Below, in pieces: positions 8,773 to 17,371 of a stretch of 64,000 nt of DNA. This DNA comes from Rhodoferax sp. AJA081-3 (GTDB lineage Bacteria > Pseudomonadota > Gammaproteobacteria > Burkholderiales > Burkholderiaceae_C). The DNA lies in NCBI RefSeq assembly GCF_017798165.1, contig NZ_CP059068.1, positions 1,426,001-1,490,000 on the forward strand. The letters are read 5' to 3'. The notes under the pieces are model-generated. The model was not told the DNA's origin and made no database searches. It saw only the letters and a list, made by a program, of their open reading frames with translations. Made by a program: the position numbers and the translations under genes. The first letter of the stretch is position 1. The number at the start of each line of letters is the position of its first letter.

Positions 8773-10185
8773 ATGATAGAACCCGCACTGTCCACCAGCA
8801 CACCGCCACCGGAAGAAGACGTCACCACCACGCTCTACCGCGCGGCCATAGGCCCGGTCAGCAACGGTTACTACCTTCCTATCTTCACCCGCTTTGAGGC
8901 AGCAGACCATGCTGGCATCAGCTGGAACTCGGCGGCCAGCCTATTGACGCTGAACTGGCTGGTGTTTCGCAAACTGTGGGTGGCCGCGCTGGCCTATGTG
9001 GGCATCCTGGTGGCGGTGGCGCTGCTGGTGTTTGGCATTGCACGCCTGGTGTTCCAGTTTTCCGACACGTTGATGATGGCGCTAGGCATCGGCTTTGGCC
9101 TGGCGGCCTTTGTGCTGCCTGGTCTGTTTGGCAATGCCCTGTTCCACACCGAGTGCCGCAAGGCCATGGCCAAGGCACTGACGGGCCACGCCAATGTGGC
9201 CGACGCGCGGGATGCCCTGCTGCGCCAGGCCAGCACCCGCAACCGCCTGTTGGCACTGGCAGCGGCCAACGTTGCCGTTATGTTGCTGGCGGCACTGGCC
9301 TACCAGCAGTTTTCTGCACTGAGCCAGGTGACCGTTTTGCCACACGGTGCGCTGGAGGCGGGCAACGTGGCCGTCGGGCGAACCACGGACGCGACAAGCC
9401 CTGTTCGTGTGGTGCCGGCGCCCGTAGCCAGCGCCGCGGCATCGGCGGCTGCAGTCGCGGTCTCTGCTTCCGCGTCTGCGCCCGCGTCTGCTGCATCGGC
9501 TTCAGCCACTGCCGCCTTGGAACCTGCATCCGCGCCGGCGCCTGCAACATCTGCCGCCGCACCTGGCTTGGCACTGGCAGCCAACCAAGCAACAGCCGCC
9601 GCATCCCTGCCGACGACGGCAACCGCCAGTGCGGCAACGGCGGCCGCTACCGTGGCGGCCTCTGCCGCTGCCTCTGTCACTTCCGCTACGGCAACGCCTG
9701 CGCCAAGCACAAAAGCATCAGCCCCGCCCGCCGCCCCCGCCCCTGCAAAACCCGCGAGCGCAAGCGCCAGCAAGACCAAGACAAAACCGCAGCCTGTTAG
9801 CGCCAAAACCAGCACACCAGCGCCCGCACCTGCCGTTCAGGTGCGCGCCGCCAAAGAGACCGAGAAAACCAAGGCGACCAAGAAATCAAAAGCCGCTGTA
9901 GCCAGCGAACCGGCGCAAAAGGCGGCGAGTGCAGCGTCCAGCATCGCCGCTGCGCCCACCAAGTCTTTCTTCATCAACGTGGGGCTGTTTGGCGTGCCCG
10001 AGAACGCCGCCAAGGCGCATGCCAAACTGCTGGAGGCCGGGCTGCCATCGGTGATGAAAGAGCTCAAGTCCAAGACCCGCCAGATCCGTGTGCGAGTAGG
10101 ACCCTATGGAACCCAGGCACAAGCCGACGCTGCTGCCGAGAAAATCAAGGCGCTACAACTGGACGCCTCCATAGTCCAACTGTAG
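8773..10185 (+). CDS. SPOR domain-containing membrane protein with long Ala-rich linker
   Basis: The protein is 470 residues and follows mltB by three bases. Residues about 55-185 contain three hydrophobic helices in a DUF2628-like module (WNSAASLLTLNWLVFRKLWV). A low-complexity Ala/Ser/Thr/Pro stretch of roughly 190 residues follows, turning Lys-rich near the end. The C-terminal 75 residues are a SPOR domain (SFFINVGLFGVPENAAKAHAKL ending KIKALQLDASIVQL). SPOR domains bind glycan strands stripped of stem peptides, mostly at the division site, which fits the neighbouring lytic transglycosylase. Exact function unknown. Confidence 0.85.
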   Translation: MIEPALSTSTPPPEEDVTTTLYRAAIGPVSNGYYLPIFTRFEAADHAGISWNSAASLLTLNWLVFRKLWVAALAYVGILVAVALLVFGIARLVFQFSDTLMMALGIGFGLAAFVLPGLFGNALFHTECRKAMAKALTGHANVADARDALLRQASTRNRLLALAAANVAVMLLAALAYQQFSALSQVTVLPHGALEAGNVAVGRTTDATSPVRVVPAPVASAAASAAAVAVSASASAPASAASASATAALEPASAPAPATSAAAPGLALAANQATAAASLPTTATASAATAAATVAASAAASVTSATATPAPSTKASAPPAAPAPAKPASASASKTKTKPQPVSAKTSTPAPAPAVQVRAAKETEKTKATKKSKAAVASEPAQKAASAASSIAAAPTKSFFINVGLFGVPENAAKAHAKLLEAGLPSVMKELKSKTRQIRVRVGPYGTQAQADAAAEKIKALQLDASIVQL

Positions 10186-10225
10186 CCCCCACGCTCGTCG
10201 CTTCGCGTACTGCGCCGCCCTCAGG
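10185..10225. repeat. Short copy of the GCCCCCACGCTC repeat family between convergent genes
   Basis: The sequence begins GCCCCCACGCTCGTCGCTTC and matches the start of the longer element inside comEC (15918-16030). It fills the gap between the SPOR gene stop and the yihY stop, so it may form the transcription-end structure for both. Confidence 0.55.
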
Positions 10226-11099
10226 CCTGCTCCAGCCGCTCGTATTCGGCGATAACCTGCGCGCCGATCAGCAGCAGGGCGGCCACAATTTCCATGCAAA
10301 ACAGGGCCACTACCGCGGTGGTCAGGGAGCCATAAACCACACTGGTCTTGGACAGGGTGGTGAAGTACCACACCAGCAGGTGGCGGATGATTTCCCAGAC
10401 CAGGCTGGCGGCCAACCCGCCAATCAGCGCATGGCGCACCGGCATGCGCCCAACCGGCAGCGTCAGGTAGATGGAAGCCACAATCAGCGTCTCGGCCGCA
10501 AAACCCATCAGGTAGAAAAACACGCCTGACACGCCCACCAGCGACCATTCGCGGCCCAAGAGCCAGATGCTTTCTTCCGCCAGTGTCTGCAGGCCAATGG
10601 TGGCCACGGTCAGCACCAGCAGTGCCAGACCTAGGGCCAATACAAAGGCGTAAGGGATCACTGCCGAGACCAGCCGGTGGCGCTTGAACCGCAGCCCGCG
10701 GTGCGCAAAAATTTGCCCCATGGCCTTCTCCAGAATGCCAAAGGCCAGGGAACTGAAAAACAGCATGGTCACCAGCAACAAGGCCCCGATGGTGACCCGG
10801 TTGTCCAGAAACACATTTACATCCCCCAGCACGGCCTTGGACTGGCTTGGCACCAGCCACTCCAGGTAACGGCCCAGGGCCATCAGGAGCTCGGACTGGT
10901 CTACCCAGTGCGACAGCGCTATGACCGACAGAATCAGCAGCGGCACCATGGACAGCAGTGCGTAATAGGCTATGGCACCGGCCAGCATCAGGCCCTGGTT
11001 GGCACTAAAGGCGCGCAGCACCTGTAGGGCAAATGCCAGCGGGTGGGCAACGATATACCGCGTGGCTTTGCCAGCCGGAACAAAAGGCAGGTTCATCAT
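10221..11099 (-). CDS. YihY/BrkB family inner-membrane protein
   Basis: The product is 292 residues from the ATG at 11099, with an in-frame GTG at 11144 as alternative start. Six hydrophobic helices and the family signature GAIAYYALLSMVPLLILSV are visible, together with GALLLVTMLFFSSLAFGILE and NRVTIGA. The family was named after tRNA nuclease BN by mistake and later shown to be a membrane protein of unknown transport role; BrkB was linked to serum resistance in Bordetella. The stop codon lies inside a dispersed repeat shared with the convergent SPOR gene. Confidence 0.88.
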   Translation of the reverse strand: MMNLPFVPAGKATRYIVAHPLAFALQVLRAFSANQGLMLAGAIAYYALLSMVPLLILSVIALSHWVDQSELLMALGRYLEWLVPSQSKAVLGDVNVFLDNRVTIGALLLVTMLFFSSLAFGILEKAMGQIFAHRGLRFKRHRLVSAVIPYAFVLALGLALLVLTVATIGLQTLAEESIWLLGREWSLVGVSGVFFYLMGFAAETLIVASIYLTLPVGRMPVRHALIGGLAASLVWEIIRHLLVWYFTTLSKTSVVYGSLTTAVVALFCMEIVAALLLIGAQVIAEYERLEQA

Positions 11100-11174
11100 C
11101 CGCCGACTGTAAGCCCTGCGAAGCAAGCCAACCGGGCCTGCCACGGCCGAGCCACCACTACCGCCAGACCCGAT

Positions 11175-12083
11175 TCAACCCAACGCCACCGCATCAAACT
11201 GCGGGTGCAGGGCATCCAGCCAGTCTTCCACCTCGGTACCGTCTACGGCCAGGCAGGCCAGGCAGGCGGGCCCATACAGGGCCCATTCGCGGTGTTCTTC
11301 CACCCCCTCATGCTGGGCTACCAGATGCTCGGCCACCAGGCCCATGGCCACCAGGCCCATGGCCACCAGCATGCGCACCTCGGCTAACACAGCTTTGTCT
11401 TGCAGCACGGTGAAGTCGTGGTGCACGCGCACGGCCTGGTAGATGGGGGTGGGCAGGCGCCAGGTGCGGGCCACCAGGGCGCCGACCACGGCATGGTCGG
11501 TCTTGTGGGCCGCGTTTTCGGTCTCGGTAAAACTGCGGTCCTGGCGGGCCAGGGCCTCGGTCAGCGTGCCGGCATAACCGCGCACACCCTGCATCAGAAT
11601 GGGTATGCCCACATGGCAAAACAGACCACAGGTATAGGCCAGATCGGGTTCCACACCGTAGAGCTGTCGCGCAATATGGGCCATGGCCAGCGCGCGGCGG
11701 GTGGACGTATCCCAAAAGTGCTCCAGCAGCGGTGAGCTAACGCGGATGGAATTGCGGGTCAGGAAGGCAGTGAGCAGTTTCTCGGTCATGCGCAGGCCCA
11801 GCAGGCTCAGCGCTTCGTTGACCGAGGTCACCGGGCGGCTGCGTGCGTAGTAGGGGCTGTTGGCGGTGCGGATCAGCGAGGCGGCCATGGCCACGTCGCG
11901 GCCTGCAATATCGGCGATGGCTTGCGGATCGGGGTCTTCCTTGTCCATTTCACGGCGCAAGGCGATCAACAGCTCGGGACAGGGCGGGATGACAATATCG
12001 CGCAACGGGCCCGAGGCCAGCGCGCGGTCCAACTCACGGTCGGTGTCGGTTGGGGTGCTGCCCTGCGCTGCCTTGCTTTGCAT
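11175..12083 (-). CDS. HDOD domain-containing protein
   Basis: The product has 302 residues from the ATG at 12083, chosen because the 28 residues upstream look unlike a protein N-terminus. The HDOD core runs from IPPCPELLIALRREMD to about residue 230, with TANSPYYARSRPVTSVNEAL and AYTCGLFCHVGIPIL. HDOD proteins are HD-fold relatives lacking most metal ligands and act in signalling, often beside c-di-GMP or chemotaxis modules. The C-terminal region carries a 15-base tandem repeat (MGLVA units) at 11331-11370. Confidence 0.85.
   Translation of the reverse strand: MQSKAAQGSTPTDTDRELDRALASGPLRDIVIPPCPELLIALRREMDKEDPDPQAIADIAGRDVAMAASLIRTANSPYYARSRPVTSVNEALSLLGLRMTEKLLTAFLTRNSIRVSSPLLEHFWDTSTRRALAMAHIARQLYGVEPDLAYTCGLFCHVGIPILMQGVRGYAGTLTEALARQDRSFTETENAAHKTDHAVVGALVARTWRLPTPIYQAVRVHHDFTVLQDKAVLAEVRMLVAMGLVAMGLVAEHLVAQHEGVEEHREWALYGPACLACLAVDGTEVEDWLDALHPQFDAVALG
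11331..11370. repeat. 15-bp in-frame tandem repeat in the HDOD gene
   Basis: The unit GGCCACCAGGCCCAT occurs twice exactly and then partially a third time. On the coding strand it repeats Met-Gly-Leu-Val-Ala. Because the unit is a multiple of three, copy-number change would alter length without a frameshift. Confidence 0.8.
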
Positions 12084-12167
12084 ACCAGATCCACTCAATA
12101 GAAATGACAGGACCATTATTGCCGGGTTTGCGCCAAAACCGACCGGCGCATCGCCAACCCGGTGCAA

Positions 12168-13127
12168 TCAGGCGCTGACCGGCACCAAAAATTCCCGGCT
12201 GATGTGTGCACCCAGGTCGTTCACACGATCCAGAAACTGCGTCAGGTAGGCGTGCAGGCCAGTGGCCAGAATTTCATCGATGCGGCCGTACTGCAACTCG
12301 GCCCGCAGCTTGCCGGCACGGCGCAGGGTTTCGCTGGACGGGTCACTGGCCACCAGGGCCAGATTGGTCACCACCCCGTTGAGGCAGGCATGCATAGAGC
12401 GCGGCATGTCGGGCCGCAAAATCAGCAACTCACCCACACGCTCGGGTTTGATGACGTCACGGTAGACCTTGCGGTAGACCTCAAAACCGGAGACGCTGCG
12501 CAGAATGGCGCTCCAGTGGTAGAAGTCGTACTCTTGGTCCTTCTCCTCCGCCGTGCCGAAGAAGTCGCTTTGCAGAGCGTGGAACTTCACATCCACCAGA
12601 CGCGCCGTGTTGTCGGCCCGCTCCAGGAAGGTACCCAGGCGCATGAAGTGCAGCGCCTCGTCGATCAGCATGGTGCCCACGGTGACACCGCGCGACAGGT
12701 GGGAGCGGAACTTGACCCACTCAAAAAACTGCGCCGGGTCGGCTTCAAACTCACCCGCCTTGAGCATGCGTTTCACTTCCAGCCAGGTGGTGTTTTGGGT
12801 CTCCCACACCTCGGTGGTCAACGCACCCCGCACGGCGCGGGCATTCTCGCGGGCGGCGCCCAGGCAAGAGATGATGCTGGACGGGTTGCTCTCGTCCTTG
12901 ACCATGAAGTCCATCACGTCTCGCGCCTCGATGGCGCCATATTTCTCGGTGTAGGTGGGCAACAACTCGCTGATGCTGAGCAACCCCTGCCAGCCCAGCT
13001 GCGCCACGGCGTCGGTCTGGGGCAAGAGCGAGGTCTGGTAGTTCACATCCAGCATGCGAGCGGTGTTCTCGGCCCGCTCGGTGTAGCGGGACATCCAGAA
13101 AAGATGGTCGGCGGTGCGTGACAGCAT
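12168..13127 (-). CDS. Alpha-E domain protein (COG2307, DUF403), locus 1
   Basis: This 319-residue all-helical protein begins MLSRTADHLFWMSRYTERAE, the signature of the alpha-E family. It follows the ATP-grasp gene by 18 bases in the same direction. Alpha-E proteins almost always accompany a circularly permuted ATP-grasp ligase and a transglutaminase-like protein; the set has been predicted bioinformatically to make or modify peptides. No enzymatic activity of alpha-E is established. A second copy is fused to an ATP-grasp domain at 25.8-28.6 kb and shares the RYTERAEN motif. Confidence 0.93.
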   Translation of the reverse strand: MLSRTADHLFWMSRYTERAENTARMLDVNYQTSLLPQTDAVAQLGWQGLLSISELLPTYTEKYGAIEARDVMDFMVKDESNPSSIISCLGAARENARAVRGALTTEVWETQNTTWLEVKRMLKAGEFEADPAQFFEWVKFRSHLSRGVTVGTMLIDEALHFMRLGTFLERADNTARLVDVKFHALQSDFFGTAEEKDQEYDFYHWSAILRSVSGFEVYRKVYRDVIKPERVGELLILRPDMPRSMHACLNGVVTNLALVASDPSSETLRRAGKLRAELQYGRIDEILATGLHAYLTQFLDRVNDLGAHISREFLVPVSA

Positions 13128-13145
13128 GAGAGTTCTCCCCGGGTA

Positions 13146-14648
13146 TCAGGATTGCGATTGGGTTTGGGATTGCGTGGCCGCAGCGCTGGCGTCGTCTTCC
13201 AGAATCCAGGTGTCTTTTGTACCGCCGCCTTGTGACGAATTCACGACCAGAGAGCCGTCTTTCAACGCCACGCGGGTCAGGCCGCCGGGCACCATCTGCA
13301 CCGTTTTTCCACTGAGCACATAGGGCCGCAGGTCGATGTGGCGCGGTGCAATGCCGCTCTCCACAAAGGTGGGGCAGCTCGACAGACTCAGTGTGGGCTG
13401 GGCGATGTAACCGCTGGGGTTGGCCAGGATGGCCTTGCGGAAGTCTTCGATCTCGGCCGTGGTGGACGCGGGCCCCACCAGCATGCCGTAACCACCGGCA
13501 CCGTGCACTTCTTTGACCACCAGGTCTTTGAGGTTGGCCAGCGTGTAGGCCAGCTCGTCCTTGTTGCGGCACATGTAGGTGGGCACGTTGTTCAGGATGG
13601 GTTTTTCGCCCAGGTAGAACTCGATCATCTTGGGCACATAGGGGTAGATGGACTTGTCATCCGCCACACCCGTACCCACTGCGTTGCAAATGGTCACGTG
13701 GCCTGCCTTGTAGGCGCCCAACAAACCGGCACAGCCCAGTGTGGACGTGGGCCTAAACACCGTGGGGTCCAGAAAATCATCGTCCACCCGGCGGTAGATC
13801 ACGTCCACCCGGCGGGGGCCGCGTGTGGTGCGCATGTACACAAAGTTGTCTTTGACAAACAGGTCCTGCCCCTCGACCAGCTCCACACCCATCTGCTGGG
13901 CCAAAAAGGCGTGTTCGAAGTAGGCGCTGTTGTACATGCCGGGCGTAAGCACGACCACCGTGGGCTCGGCCGTGGTGGCCGGGCTGCTGGCGCGCAGGGT
14001 CTCCAACAACAGGTCGGGGTAGTGGGCGATGGGCGCGACGCGGTGGGCGTTGAACAGCTCGGGGAAGAGCCGCATCATCATCTTGCGGTCTTCCAGCATG
14101 TAACTCACGCCGCTGGGCACGCGCAGGTTGTCTTCCAGCACGTAGTACTCGCCATTGCCGTTGGCATCGGGCGCGCGCACGATGTCGATGCCGGAGATGT
14201 GGGAGTAGATCTGGTGCGGCACATCCACGCCCACCATCTCGGGGCGGAACTGGGCGTTGTTCTCGATCTGGTCCCGCGGCACCACACCGGCCTTGATGAT
14301 CTCCTGGTCGTGGTACACGTCGTGGATAAAACGGTTCAGGGCGGTGACGCGCTGCACCAGGCCTTTTTCCATGCTGGCCCATTCGTGGGCAGGGATAATG
14401 CGGGGGATCAGGTCAAAGGGGATGAGCCGCTCGGTGCCCGCGCCGGATTCATCTTTCTCGCCGTAGACGGCAAAAGTGATGCCGACCCGGCGGAAGATCA
14501 TCTCGGCCTCCTCGCGCCGCTTGGCCATCATGTCGCCAGGTTGGCGCGCCAGCCAGGCGTCATAGATCTTGTAGTGATCCCGCACCTGCTCGCCCTTGGA
14601 AAAGAACTGGTAAGGCAAGCTGGTGTACATCTCGTCGAACTTCTGCAT
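13146..14648 (-). CDS. Circularly permuted ATP-grasp type 2 protein (COG2308), locus 1
   Basis: The 500-residue product starts at the ATG at 14648, preceded by a strong AGGAG. It begins MQKFDEMYTSLPYQFFSKGE. Family motifs include GVDVPHQIYSHISGIDIVR, YVLEDNLRVPSGVSYMLEDR, LTPGMYNSAYFEHAFLAQQM and VVKEVHGAGGYGMLVGP, the last resembling the ATP-binding Gly loop and lysine. The family is predicted to form amide bonds between a carboxylate and an amine using ATP. It is the first gene of an ATP-grasp / alpha-E pair. The C-terminus ends in a Gln-Ser repeat (ATQSQTQSQS). Confidence 0.93.
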   Translation of the reverse strand: MQKFDEMYTSLPYQFFSKGEQVRDHYKIYDAWLARQPGDMMAKRREEAEMIFRRVGITFAVYGEKDESGAGTERLIPFDLIPRIIPAHEWASMEKGLVQRVTALNRFIHDVYHDQEIIKAGVVPRDQIENNAQFRPEMVGVDVPHQIYSHISGIDIVRAPDANGNGEYYVLEDNLRVPSGVSYMLEDRKMMMRLFPELFNAHRVAPIAHYPDLLLETLRASSPATTAEPTVVVLTPGMYNSAYFEHAFLAQQMGVELVEGQDLFVKDNFVYMRTTRGPRRVDVIYRRVDDDFLDPTVFRPTSTLGCAGLLGAYKAGHVTICNAVGTGVADDKSIYPYVPKMIEFYLGEKPILNNVPTYMCRNKDELAYTLANLKDLVVKEVHGAGGYGMLVGPASTTAEIEDFRKAILANPSGYIAQPTLSLSSCPTFVESGIAPRHIDLRPYVLSGKTVQMVPGGLTRVALKDGSLVVNSSQGGGTKDTWILEDDASAAATQSQTQSQS

Positions 14649-14744
14649 AAACCCATCTCCTGATACCGTTTGCGACCTGTTCAAAGGTCTTGTAGCTTGG
14701 CCTTGACCAAGGATTAGCAAGGATAGTGCCACCGCCAAGCACCA

Positions 14745-17273
14745 CTATGGCACATTGTGGTGCCAGTAACGCCGACCCTGCAAGCGCAGGCATGCACTAT
14801 TTTGGGCTTGCCACGATTGCCAGGTAAACGCCCCGCAGTGGGGTGAGTCCACCACCAGGACCTGGCGCTCCCGCAAACGCTCCACCACGGGCGCCGCCGG
14901 ATGGCCAAAGCGATTGCGGTAGCCGGATTGCACAATGGCCAGCTTAGGCGAAACGGCATCCAGAAACTCACCGCTGCTGGAGGTCTTGCTGCCGTGGTGG
15001 GGCACCAGCAGTACGTCTGCCGATAAGTCAACACCCTGCGCCACCAGCCGTGCTTCCTGCGGCTGCTCAATATCGCCCACCAGCAAGGCCGTCTGCGCAC
15101 CGTTGGAGATGCGCAGCACGCAGGACATGGCATTGGACTTGGCGGCCGTGTCGTAATCCGCCGCCTGCGGGTGCAACACGTCAAAATACACACCGTCCCA
15201 CTCCCAGTGTTGCCCCGCCTCACACCGCTTGGCGGGGCGCAGGGCCTGCAAGGGATGGGTGGGCTCGATGGAGCTGAGCAATTGCGCCTGCGGCTGCATG
15301 GCCAGCACGGCGTGCGCGCCGCCCACGTGGTCCATGTCGCGGTGGCTCAGCACCAGGGTGTCCAACTGCGTGTTCAGGGACTGCAGCAGCGGCACCAGCA
15401 CGCGGTGGCCGGCGTCGCTCTCCAGGCTGTAGCGGGGGCCTGCGTCGTACAGCAGGGCGTGATTGGCCGTGCGCACCAGCACCGCATTGCCCTGGCCCAC
15501 ATCGGCGGCCAGCAGTTCAAACTGGCCCACCGCAGGCAGCGGCGCGCGCCAGAGCAGAACCGGTAGCAGCAGCGGCAAGCCCAGCAACCGCATGCGCCAG
15601 CCCCAAGGCAGCACCAGCAACACGCCACCCAGCACACCCGCCGCGCCAGCCCACAGCGGCGGCACCGCCACCGTGATGGACGCCCACGGCCAGAGAGCCA
15701 ACCACTGCAAATACACATACAACCAGCCAATGGCACCGGCCGCCACATCCCACAACACCGGCACCACCACACCCAGTAGAGCCAGGGGTGTGACCACCAG
15801 AGTGATCCATGGAATGGCCAGCGCATTGGCCACCAGGCCCACCAACGACACCTGGCCAAACAACAACAGCGTGAGCGGTGTCAGCGCCACGGTGATCACC
15901 CACTGCTGATGGAATGTGGCCCCCACGCTCTTTGCTGCGCGTAATACGCTGCCCCCCAAGGGGGCTAATCTTCCCTTGCGGGGCTGACCGCCAAGCGGTT
16001 CAGAGCCTTGGGGCGGCCCGGCGGAAGATTCCAGACGATATTGGCCTCTAGCCCCCGTACTATCTATCTCATACGCTCCTATATTCGTAGCAAACAGAAT
16101 CCCCACCGCCACAAAGCTCAGCCAAAAACCCGCTTGCAACAAGGCCCAGGGGTCACTCACCACCACCACGGCGCAGGCCAGCATCCACACATCGGGCCAG
16201 GGCCAGCGCGCGCCGGACAGGCGTAAGAGCGCCACGGTTGCCAGCATCAGGCAAGTGCGCTGGGCTGGCACGCCCCAGCCCGAGAACACGGCATAGGCGG
16301 TGGCCAGCAGCACACCGCCCACCAGCGCCGCACTGGGTGCGGGCAGCGCGATGCACAAACGGCCGGAGCGCCGCCACAACCAGCCCACCAGCAAAGCAGC
16401 ACCCCAGGCGAACATGGTCACGTGGACGCCTGAAATTGCGACCAAATGTGCCACGCCTGTCGCGCGGAACACATCCCAGTCCAGCCGGTCGATGGCGGTC
16501 TGGTCACCCACCACCAGCGCGGCCAGCATGCCGGCCACCGCACGCTCCGGCACCTGCTGGTAGATGCGCTCGCGCACCACCTGGCGGGCCAGCACCACGG
16601 GGTATTGCCAGGTCTGCTCCAGGCGTTGCGGCAGCACATCTTTGGCACTGGTGCGCACGTAGGCAGTGGCCTGCACACCCTGCTCCCACAGGTACAACTC
16701 GTAGTCAAAGCCGTGGGGGTTGCGGGCGCCGTGGGGTGCTTTCAGCCGCAGCGTCATCTGCCAGCGCTCACCGGCCCGCAGGTCGGGCGGCGGCAAACGA
16801 CCCGTCGTATCGCCCGTCTGCGCAGCGGTGTCGCCATACCAGCCCACATCCACCCGCGGCGGCACCTGCACCGGCTGGCCATCCAGTTGCGCGGACTCCA
16901 CCTGCAGCCGGAACCGCAATCCCGATTCATTGCGCTGCGGCAGCCGGGCCACCACACCGGTGACGCGCACATCGCGCCCTTCCAGTGCCGGGTCCAGGGC
17001 CTGGTGCAGGTACACCGTGGCCCTCAGGCCGGTGGCGCCAAAACCCAGCAGCCCCAGCGCCAGGGCTGTAACCACACAGCGCCATGCAATTGCTGCATTT
17101 TTTATAGCGTTACATGCATAGATGACGGGGGCTAGGACCACAATTGCCGCATAGCCTTGCCACGCAAACAGCGGCCCCTGCTGCAACTGCAGGGCGGTGC
17201 CCAGCACCAGCCCCAGCAGTGAGGCAAACAGCACCCGCGCATGGGCCTGGAAGTGGAATAAAAACGTACGCAC
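14745..17273 (-). CDS. comEC: ComEC/Rec2 DNA-uptake channel protein with repeat-encoded insertion
   Basis: The 842-residue protein starts at a GTG at 17273. It has the N-terminal DUF4131/OB region, the Competence domain (VAGMLAALVVGDQTAIDRLDW, ATGVAHLVAISGVHVTMFAW) with many helices, and a C-terminal metallo-beta-lactamase domain (DVGQGNAVLVRT, LSHRDMDHVGGAHAVL, VPHHGSKTSSSGEFLD). ComEC carries single-stranded DNA across the inner membrane in natural transformation. Residues about 393-452, between two helices, are encoded by two dispersed repeats (15918-16094), and another repeat codes for the segment near residues 46-61. The frame stays open, so the protein is probably functional but carries an unusual loop. 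Confidence 0.92.
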   Translation of the reverse strand: MRTFLFHFQAHARVLFASLLGLVLGTALQLQQGPLFAWQGYAAIVVLAPVIYACNAIKNAAIAWRCVVTALALGLLGFGATGLRATVYLHQALDPALEGRDVRVTGVVARLPQRNESGLRFRLQVESAQLDGQPVQVPPRVDVGWYGDTAAQTGDTTGRLPPPDLRAGERWQMTLRLKAPHGARNPHGFDYELYLWEQGVQATAYVRTSAKDVLPQRLEQTWQYPVVLARQVVRERIYQQVPERAVAGMLAALVVGDQTAIDRLDWDVFRATGVAHLVAISGVHVTMFAWGAALLVGWLWRRSGRLCIALPAPSAALVGGVLLATAYAVFSGWGVPAQRTCLMLATVALLRLSGARWPWPDVWMLACAVVVVSDPWALLQAGFWLSFVAVGILFATNIGAYEIDSTGARGQYRLESSAGPPQGSEPLGGQPRKGRLAPLGGSVLRAAKSVGATFHQQWVITVALTPLTLLLFGQVSLVGLVANALAIPWITLVVTPLALLGVVVPVLWDVAAGAIGWLYVYLQWLALWPWASITVAVPPLWAGAAGVLGGVLLVLPWGWRMRLLGLPLLLPVLLWRAPLPAVGQFELLAADVGQGNAVLVRTANHALLYDAGPRYSLESDAGHRVLVPLLQSLNTQLDTLVLSHRDMDHVGGAHAVLAMQPQAQLLSSIEPTHPLQALRPAKRCEAGQHWEWDGVYFDVLHPQAADYDTAAKSNAMSCVLRISNGAQTALLVGDIEQPQEARLVAQGVDLSADVLLVPHHGSKTSSSGEFLDAVSPKLAIVQSGYRNRFGHPAAPVVERLRERQVLVVDSPHCGAFTWQSWQAQNSACLRLQGRRYWHHNVP
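15918..16030. repeat. GCCCCCACGCTC-type repeat element inside comEC
   Basis: An approximately 110-base element with several GC-rich inverted repeats, including GCCCCCCAAGGGGGC, and ending GGGGCGGCCCGGCGG. Its left end matches the short copy at 10185-10225. From memory, similar elements are common between genes in Comamonadaceae. Here it is read through in the comEC frame as a Gly/Pro/Arg-rich loop and abuts a second repeat type at 16041-16094. Confidence 0.6.
16041..16094 (-). repeat. Dispersed GGGGGCTAG repeat, copy 1 in comEC
   Basis: On the minus strand it reads TTTGCTACGAATATAGG through to ACGGGGGCTAGAGGCCAAT. It is in the same orientation as comEC and in the Gly-Ala frame, giving ATNIGAYEIDSTGARG. 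Confidence 0.75.
17091..17135 (+). repeat. Dispersed GGGGGCTAG repeat, copy 2 in comEC
   Basis: Plus-strand orientation, opposite to the gene: TTTTTTATAGCGTTACATGC, spacer, ACGGGGGCTAG. In comEC it codes for VLAPVIYACNAIKNA in the first membrane region, again without a stop. Confidence 0.75.
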
Positions 17274-17371
17274 CGGGCCATGCTACCCGGCAAAAAAGCC
17301 GTGGCGCAGGAATTGCTTAGTCTTAGCAATAGCTTGCTACCATGCAAGCAACGCTTCAACCGAGACCCGCC

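Noticed and set aside
9430..9900. Repetitive look of the Ala-rich region as a possible CRISPR or satellite array
   Set aside because: No conserved direct repeat with spacers; it is simple Ala/Ser/Pro coding sequence of the SPOR protein linker.
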